Shown piece after piece: positions 6,516 to 10,952 of a stretch of DNA of 10,952 nucleotides. The stretch is taken from NCBI GenBank assembly GCA_937983035.1, contig CALKAN010000167.1, positions 1-10,952 of the forward strand, in the 5' to 3' direction. The number at the start of each line of letters is the position of its first letter. Positions within the stretch are counted from its first letter, which is position 1. The DNA is from an uncultured Paenibacillaceae bacterium. Lineage in GTDB: Bacteria > Bacillota > Bacilli > Paenibacillales > CALAME01. The position numbers were made by a program, and so were the translations under genes. The notes beneath the pieces are model-generated. The model had not been told where the DNA came from and did no database searches. It saw only the letters and a program-made list of their open reading frames with translations.

Positions 6516-8720
6516 TTATCCTTCTGTTTCTTCCGCTTGATCCGTTTCCTGCTCTCCATCCAGCGCTTCATCCGGCTCTTCGAAAGATGCCGGCGCCAGT
6601 TCCAGCGTTAAACGCCGATCCTTGCCGCTGTATGTCATCGATTGGGAAACGACGTAACCTTCGCCGTCTACATCGCAATCCAATTCCAGCAGCAAACAAA
6701 CTTGAAGCGCATCGCGCAGCGAACGGCCGGTAAGATCAGGAATTTGCGCATCTTTAGGATCGCTTGTCAGCAAATACACCTCGCTGCCTTCGGCTAGTTT
6801 CGTGCCTGCTTTCGGATGCTGCGTCTCCACCTCCTGCCCGTTTCCGAGCACAACCGGCTGCAGTTTGGCGCGTTCCACCCGGTTCACCGCATCTGCCAAG
6901 CTTCTTCCTTCTGCGTCGGGCGTCTCAATAAACCATCCATCATCAACGTTCATGCCCATCGTCTCACTTCTTGACACGCCAAGATACCTCAAACTTTGCA
7001 GCATGATTTCCTTGAATACCGGAATCACCACGCTGCCTCCGAGCGTATAATTGCCGCCGATATCCGGATCATCCACGGTTACTATGACGGCGATGCGCGG
7101 ATCATCCACCGGGGCAAAACCGACGAAAGACAAAATATAATGTTCATTGGAATATTTGCCGTCGATGACTTTCTGCGCCGTGCCCGTTTTCCCCGCGATC
7201 CGGTACCCCTCAATATAAGCGCCTGAACCTGTTCCGATTTCTCGGTCTGCGATGACTTGCTCCAGATACAGCGCCGTTTCTTTGGCTGCCGCTTCGCTCA
7301 AGACGCGCCTGACCACTTGAGGAGTGTTTCTTGCAATCACTTCCGAAGTTTCCGGATCAATCACTTCTTTCACGATGTACGGCTTCATCAATTTCCCGCC
7401 GTTGGCAATCGCGGCAACTGCGGTAATTTGCTGCAATGCAGTGACGCTGATCCCTTGCCCGAACGTAGATGTTGCCACTTCCATCGGTTGATAGATTCGG
7501 ATGCTTCCTTTGGCTTCACCCGGCAAGTCAATGCCGGTCGGAGCGCCAAAGCCGAACTTCTGATAATACTCTATCAATTTATCTCGTCCCAGCATTTCGC
7601 CCCATTTAACGAACGCGACATTGCTGGAACGCTTCAAGCCTTCCAAATAAGAAATTTCACCCCAGCCGACCCAGTTGTGATCCGAGATCGTTCCTCCCGG
7701 AACTTTGATGCGTCCAGACTGAAATTTAGCTTCTGGATCAAACAAGCCTTCTTCGATCGCTGCCGCCAATACAAACACTTTAAACGTCGAACCAGGCTCA
7801 TAAGCGTGCGTCACGCTGAAATTGTTAAAATCATGAAAAGATTGGAAATCCCAATAAGAATTCGGATTGAAATTCGGAAAATTGGCCATGCCTAATATTT
7901 CCATCGTATTCGGATCGACCGCGATCGCGGACATGCTTAGAGGAGAATATTTTTCATAGGCCGCTTTCATCGCTTCTTCGATATACAGCTGAATATTCTC
8001 ATCAATCGTAAGCCGAAGATCGTTGCCGTCCTGCGCCGGATTATAGATCACTTTGGCGCCTGGAAGTTCATAGCCTTTGGCATCTTGTTCGTATTGTATG
8101 TTCCCGGGCGTGCCGCTCAATTCAGAATGATAGTATTGCTCAAGTCCATAAACCGGTTCCCCTTCCATATTAATATAGCCAAGAACATGCGCGGCCATAT
8201 CTTCAGCCGGATAATATCTTTTGTACGTTTCCTCCAGATGAATCGCTCCGTATAAGTTCCTTTCTTCAATGACCCTCATAATTTGGTCTGCTTTTCTTTT
8301 TTCAATCTTCCATCCTTCGCTGCGTATTTCCCGTTGCACATAAAAAGCCCCGTCTTCCCGCCGGGCAGTGACTAACTCACGCAATCGCTGCCGCTTATTC
8401 CCATCGGTCATTTCCAATATGGGCGCCAAAGCCTCGACCACTTCATCTTCCAAGCCTTTCTCATTAATTAATCGCGGGTTAACGGAGACGATATAAGAAA
8501 TGGCATCCTGAGCCAGAACTTTATTGTTGCGATCATAAATCGTTCCTCTGATCGGCACGAGCTGCCTGCTCTTTTCCCAAATCGACTGCGCTTTCTGCAT
8601 CAAATCACCGGCGCTGACCACTTGCAGCCAATACGTCCTGCCAATCAGCGCTGCAAAAGCCAGCGTAATGAATATCGCGATGATCAATGCTCTGATTTTT
8701 GTTTTTGCATGCATAAGCAT
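6516..8720 (-). CDS. pbpB: PBP2B, divisional class B penicillin-binding protein (FtsI-type)
   Basis: Septal DD-transpeptidase that crosslinks peptidoglycan at the division site together with the SEDS glycosyltransferase FtsW. It has 734 residues (B. subtilis about 713-716). There is a short cytoplasmic N-terminus, a membrane helix at about 9-27, and the pedestal domain including IRGTIYDRNN (57-66). The transpeptidase domain has STFK at 311-314 (nucleophile S311), SSN at 365-367 and KTGT at 511-514. Two PASTA domains follow at about 597-653 and 657-708, then a strongly acidic tail (about 713-734). It differs from the neighbouring SpoVD by having SSN instead of SCN and two PASTA domains instead of one. 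The ATG at 8720 or the in-frame ATG at 8714 could be the start; AGGACGGGGA lies just upstream and suits either. It follows ftsL by 12 nt, and FtsL is its divisome partner. Confidence 0.96.
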   Translation of the reverse strand: MLMHAKTKIRALIIAIFITLAFAALIGRTYWLQVVSAGDLMQKAQSIWEKSRQLVPIRGTIYDRNNKVLAQDAISYIVSVNPRLINEKGLEDEVVEALAPILEMTDGNKRQRLRELVTARREDGAFYVQREIRSEGWKIEKRKADQIMRVIEERNLYGAIHLEETYKRYYPAEDMAAHVLGYINMEGEPVYGLEQYYHSELSGTPGNIQYEQDAKGYELPGAKVIYNPAQDGNDLRLTIDENIQLYIEEAMKAAYEKYSPLSMSAIAVDPNTMEILGMANFPNFNPNSYWDFQSFHDFNNFSVTHAYEPGSTFKVFVLAAAIEEGLFDPEAKFQSGRIKVPGGTISDHNWVGWGEISYLEGLKRSSNVAFVKWGEMLGRDKLIEYYQKFGFGAPTGIDLPGEAKGSIRIYQPMEVATSTFGQGISVTALQQITAVAAIANGGKLMKPYIVKEVIDPETSEVIARNTPQVVRRVLSEAAAKETALYLEQVIADREIGTGSGAYIEGYRIAGKTGTAQKVIDGKYSNEHYILSFVGFAPVDDPRIAVIVTVDDPDIGGNYTLGGSVVIPVFKEIMLQSLRYLGVSRSETMGMNVDDGWFIETPDAEGRSLADAVNRVERAKLQPVVLGNGQEVETQHPKAGTKLAEGSEVYLLTSDPKDAQIPDLTGRSLRDALQVCLLLELDCDVDGEGYVVSQSMTYSGKDRRLTLELAPASFEEPDEALDGEQETDQAEETEG

Positions 8721-8732
8721 TCCCCGTCCTGT

Positions 8733-9149
8733 TTATTGATGTGACGCGATCGCTGTGCTTTGGCTTGATTTTAATCGGACAGGACTAACCACGCTGACGA
8801 CGTCTTCCTCAGAGGGAGAAAATCCAAGCTGTCTTGCTTCTTCCAGCAATCTCTTCGGTTCTTGCAATTTTCTGACTTCCAGCTTAAGCATTTGATTTTC
8901 TTTATGCAAAACTTGCAATTCTGACTCCAATTCGTGTATTTTCGTATTCATTTCATAGATTTGAGCATACTTAAAAATGACGCTCCCGGCAACCACAGCA
9001 CAAAAAATGATCGCAAAGAGATACAACAATTTTTCTTTCGCAGGGATCACTGCTTTGCGCACCACGGTGCGTTTCTTCACAGATGTCCTGACTTCATCGG
9101 CAACATATGCCTCTTTCACTGCCAAGTTTCCCTGGACCATTCTAGACAT
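8733..9149 (-). CDS. ftsL: FtsL, cell division protein
   Basis: Small bitopic membrane protein of the divisome that works with DivIC and DivIB and supports PBP2B and FtsW at the septum. It has 138 residues: a basic cytoplasmic N-terminus (KKRTVVRK at about 25-32), one membrane helix at about 41-59, and an extracytoplasmic coiled coil at about 63-105 with leucine and isoleucine spacing ([15 protein letters not shown]), then a short serine-rich tail. The family is poorly conserved in sequence, so the call rests on this architecture and the place between rsmH and pbpB. The start ATG at 9149 has an AGGAGG site at 9159-9164, 9 nt upstream and inside rsmH. It overlaps the rsmH stop by 8 nt, suggesting coupled translation. 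B. subtilis FtsL is a short-lived, rate-limiting protein; whether that holds here cannot be seen. Confidence 0.93.
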   Translation of the reverse strand: MSRMVQGNLAVKEAYVADEVRTSVKKRTVVRKAVIPAKEKLLYLFAIIFCAVVAGSVIFKYAQIYEMNTKIHELESELQVLHKENQMLKLEVRKLQEPKRLLEEARQLGFSPSEEDVVSVVSPVRLKSSQSTAIASHQ

Positions 9150-10119
9150 GTGCGGTTTCCTCCTCTAATTTCTCAGCAATGCGCAATTTCGCTGACCTCG
9201 CTCTTGGATTTTCCGCTGTCTCCTCCGGTTTGGGCACGATCGGCTTGCGATGAACCGGCCGCAATAACGGAACTTTTCCGCAGGCGCATACGGGAAAATC
9301 CGGAGGACAAATGCATTTTTGGTTCCATTTCGCAAAAATTTGTTTGCACAAGCGGTCTTCCAGCGAATGAAACGTAATGACCGCTGCCCTGCCGCCGGGA
9401 TTCAAGCTGTATATCGCATCATCCAAAGCTTCTTCGAATGCTCCAAGCTCATCATTCACCGCGATCCGAATCGCTTGAAAACTTCTTTTGGCTGGATGCG
9501 GACCTGTTCTCCTCGCTCTGGCCGGGATCGCTGATTTAATAATTTCAACTAATTCTCCGGTCGTGCGAATCGCCTTTTTCTGCCGTTCTTCCACGATTCG
9601 CCTTGCAATCGCGCGCGAAAACTTTTCTTCCCCGTAACGAAACAATATATTTGCAAGTTCCGATTCTTCCCATTCATTCACAACAATTTCAGCCGTCAGC
9701 GCATTCGATCTGTCCATTCGCATGTCAAGCGGCGCATCGTGATTATAGCTGAACCCGCGTTCTCCTTCGTCAAGCTGAGGCGATGACACGCCGAGGTCAA
9801 ACAAGATTCCGTCTACTCCCCGTTCCGAATCATGTCCCTTGGCACGCAGATCGAATTGCTTCAACACTTCGCTTAAACGGCGGAAATTGCTTTTTACCAG
9901 TCGAACGCGGTTTTCGAAAGGCGCCAATCTTTCCTTTGCATGACGAAGCGCAGCATCATCTTGATCGAGGCCGATGAGCAGGCCGTCGTCATTCAACCGG
10001 GCAGCAATTTCCGCGCTGTGTCCGGCCCCTCCGACCGTGCAGTCGACATAGATGCCGTCAGGTTTAATATTGAGGCCATCTACAGCTTCTTGCTTTAGTA
10101 CAGTCACATGATGAAACAA
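9142..10119 (-). CDS. rsmH: RsmH, 16S rRNA (cytosine(1402)-N(4))-methyltransferase
   Basis: S-adenosylmethionine-dependent enzyme that methylates N4 of C1402 in the decoding centre of 16S rRNA; formerly MraW. I place the start at the TTG at 10119, giving 325 residues beginning [13 protein letters not shown], the common Bacillales N-terminus. An AGGAGG site at 10132-10127 lies 7 nt upstream. An ATG at 10137, 2 nt after the mraZ stop, would add six residues but has no visible ribosome site, though coupling to mraZ is possible. Motifs: SAM motif [11 protein letters not shown] at 26-35, [10 protein letters not shown] at 108-117, [14 protein letters not shown] at 209-222, and ITFHSLEDR at 248-256. 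A cysteine cluster CIC and CAC at 269-280 near the C-terminus may bind a metal and is common in Firmicute members. Length and motifs are complete. Confidence 0.97.
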   Translation of the reverse strand: MFHHVTVLKQEAVDGLNIKPDGIYVDCTVGGAGHSAEIAARLNDDGLLIGLDQDDAALRHAKERLAPFENRVRLVKSNFRRLSEVLKQFDLRAKGHDSERGVDGILFDLGVSSPQLDEGERGFSYNHDAPLDMRMDRSNALTAEIVVNEWEESELANILFRYGEEKFSRAIARRIVEERQKKAIRTTGELVEIIKSAIPARARRTGPHPAKRSFQAIRIAVNDELGAFEEALDDAIYSLNPGGRAAVITFHSLEDRLCKQIFAKWNQKCICPPDFPVCACGKVPLLRPVHRKPIVPKPEETAENPRARSAKLRIAEKLEEETAHV

Positions 10120-10126
10120 CAGCCTT

Positions 10127-10132
10127 CCTCCT
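10127..10132 (-). promoter_or_regulatory. Ribosome binding site that sets the rsmH start
   Basis: AGGAGG on the minus strand lies 7 nt before TTG 10119. It falls inside the coding frame if the upstream ATG at 10137 were used, so it argues for the TTG start. Confidence 0.75.
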
Positions 10133-10139
10133 GACATGG

Positions 10140-10577
10140 TTATAAGTCGAAATCAAAATCTACAAGCTTTTCAGCAATATCATTAAACGATTGTTCAGAT
10201 TCGGCAGCATAAGCTTCCCATCTTTCTTTCGCCCAAATTTCCACGCGGTTGGATACGCCGATGACGACCGTTTCCTTCTTAATCTGGGCATGTTCGCGCA
10301 AATTCGCCGGTATATTTACCCTGCCCTGCTTATCCAAATCGCATTCAACAGCGCCGGAGAAAAAAAACCGGGTAAACGCCCTTGCATCAGCCTTCATCAA
10401 CGGGAGGGATTTTAATTTCTTTTCCAGCATCGTCCATTCAGAAGCGGGATAAACGAACAAACAGTTGTCAAGACCGCGCGTAATGACGAATCCAGACCCG
10501 AGCAGCTCCCTGAATTTGGAAGGGATGATCATGCGGCCTTTTTCGTCAACGCTGTGCTGATATTCACCCATGAACAT
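10140..10577 (-). CDS. mraZ: MraZ, transcriptional regulator of the dcw operon
   Basis: DNA-binding protein of the SpoVT/AbrB fold that regulates its own operon by binding short direct repeats in the promoter; in E. coli it represses, in Mycoplasma it activates. It has 145 residues (B. subtilis 143) with the two tandem AbrB-like units: [20 protein letters not shown] at 3-22 and [17 protein letters not shown] at about 78-94, plus the linker [13 protein letters not shown] at 64-76. The ATG at 10577 gives the family N-terminus MFMGEYQH and has AAGGAGGGG about 9-11 nt upstream. A longer frame from a GTG at 10622 would run through the MraZ-box repeats and is not credible. It is first in the operon; the rsmH start region follows directly. 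Confidence 0.97.
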   Translation of the reverse strand: MFMGEYQHSVDEKGRMIIPSKFRELLGSGFVITRGLDNCLFVYPASEWTMLEKKLKSLPLMKADARAFTRFFFSGAVECDLDKQGRVNIPANLREHAQIKKETVVIGVSNRVEIWAKERWEAYAAESEQSFNDIAEKLVDFDFDL

Positions 10578-10595
10578 GTTCGCTGTCCCCTCCTT

Positions 10596-10635
10596 CCTCC
10601 CAAATGGACCACTTTCCACCACTTTCCACCACTAA
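10596..10635 (-). promoter_or_regulatory. MraZ-box array upstream of mraZ
   Basis: Four consecutive 10-nt units read on the minus strand as TTAGTGGTGG, AAAGTGGTGG, AAAGTGGTCC and ATTTGGGAGG. The middle two match the AAAGTGG-plus-3 pattern known for MraZ sites, and the outer two are degenerate. The 10-nt period places each site on the same DNA face, as expected for a ring-shaped MraZ oligomer. The last unit abuts the mraZ ribosome site. Expected role: autoregulation of the whole dcw operon. Confidence 0.8.
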
Positions 10636-10638
10636 CAT

Positions 10639-10644
10639 TTAATA
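10639..10644 (-). promoter_or_regulatory. Weak candidate -10 element of the mraZ promoter
   Basis: TATTAA matches 4 of 6 positions of the SigmaA -10 and sits just upstream of the MraZ repeats, between the ahcY terminator and mraZ. No convincing -35 is visible at the right distance; only a T-run is present there. A promoter must exist somewhere in this gap because the terminator lies upstream, but this exact position is a guess. Confidence 0.25.
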
Positions 10645-10657
10645 CATTCTCCGAAAG

Positions 10658-10692
10658 AAAAAAAAATCCTGCTGTAATAGCAGAATTTTTTT
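10658..10692 (-). terminator. Rho-independent terminator of ahcY, possibly bidirectional
   Basis: On the minus strand TTCTGCT and AGCAGGA pair (7 bp with one G-T) around the 5-nt loop ATTAC, followed by a run of nine T. On the plus strand the same stem is followed by seven T, so it could stop transcription from both sides. It lies 20-54 nt after the ahcY stop and isolates ahcY from the mraZ operon. Confidence 0.85.
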
Positions 10693-10711
10693 AAAACTTT
10701 TATCATTTTGC

Positions 10712-10952
10712 CTATTCGCTGCGCCAGCTTTCCAAATATTTTTGCTGCGTTTCCGTCATCCGGTCCAGTGAGATGCCGAGTGATTCCAGTTTGAAACGAG
10801 CGACTTGTTCATCGATTTCGTATGGAACGTTTTCTACGGAAGCTCCGATCGTTTCATAATGTTCGTTCACATGCTTCAAGGACAATGCCTGCAGCGCAAA
10901 AGTCATGTCCATGATTTCGGCAGGATGGCCGTCGCCTGCAGCCAAATTCACG
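10712..10952 (-). CDS. ahcY: AhcY, S-adenosylhomocysteine hydrolase (C-terminal part only)
   Basis: Adenosylhomocysteinase splits S-adenosylhomocysteine to adenosine and homocysteine, removing the inhibitory product of SAM-dependent methylation. Only the last 80 codons are in the window, ending with a TAG at 10714-10712; the protein (usually ~410-470 residues) begins outside. Visible family features are NLAAGDGHPAEIMDMTFALQAL near the edge, the conserved segment that follows the NAD domain, then the C-terminal NVPYEIDEQVARFKLESLGI and QQKYLESW ending. It is followed by a strong terminator, so it is probably not co-transcribed with mraZ. Many Bacillus species use the Pfs/LuxS route instead, so the presence of this enzyme is a mild taxonomic hint. 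A GTG at 10951 is an internal valine, not a start. Confidence 0.93.
   Translation of the reverse strand, partial: VNLAAGDGHPAEIMDMTFALQALSLKHVNEHYETIGASVENVPYEIDEQVARFKLESLGISLDRMTETQQKYLESWRSE

Noticed and set aside
7257..7895. A 212-codon open frame on the plus strand opposite pbpB
   Set aside because: It is antisense to the transpeptidase domain of PBP2B and rich in Arg, Phe and His; no domain or ribosome site supports it.
10578..10622. A 15-codon N-terminal extension of MraZ from a GTG at 10622
   Set aside because: It would translate the MraZ-box repeats and ribosome site; the family begins at MFMGEYQH, matching the ATG at 10577.
1..10952. A novel defence, mobile or biosynthetic system
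   Set aside because: Apart from ahcY, every gene is a known member of the dcw cluster in normal order, and no intergenic stretch exceeds about 135 nt.

Overview
The window is the front part of a division and cell wall (dcw) cluster of an endospore-forming member of the Bacillales. Every real gene reads on the minus strand, so transcription runs from high to low coordinates. The presence of spoVD beside pbpB, a meso-DAP type MurE, and a MurD N-terminus that reads like Paenibacillus proteins point to Paenibacillaceae. That placement comes from remembered sequences, not a database search. Codon use and base composition look even throughout, and I see no mobile element, CRISPR array, RNA gene or sign of recent gene transfer.

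Layout in transcription order: the 3' end of ahcY (10952-10712); a strong hairpin terminator (about 10692-10658); a promoter region with four 10-nt MraZ-box-like repeats (10635-10596); mraZ (10577-10140); rsmH/mraW (10119-9142); ftsL (9149-8733); pbpB, the divisional transpeptidase PBP2B (8720-6516); a 94-nt gap with a perfect inverted repeat; spoVD, the sporulation transpeptidase (6421-4478); murE (4454-2968, broken by one missing base); murF (2971-1544); mraY (1539-574); and the 5' part of murD (568-1), which runs off the window. The genes from mraZ to murD are tightly packed, with overlaps or gaps of at most about 23 nt except for the gap before spoVD. This fits one long operon with an extra regulatory point at spoVD.

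The products work as one pathway. MurD, MurE and MurF add D-Glu, meso-diaminopimelate and D-Ala-D-Ala to UDP-MurNAc-L-Ala in the cytoplasm. MraY moves the finished phospho-MurNAc-pentapeptide onto undecaprenyl phosphate to form lipid I. PBP2B crosslinks septal wall with FtsL as a divisome partner, and SpoVD makes spore cortex. MraZ probably controls the operon through the repeats upstream of its gene, and RsmH methylates 16S rRNA.

The one real anomaly is murE: a single missing base between 3672 and 3673 creates a premature stop in an essential gene whose two halves are otherwise well conserved. A sequencing or assembly error is the simplest reading. I did not find an undescribed system here; the window is a well-conserved housekeeping locus with a few points worth checking.
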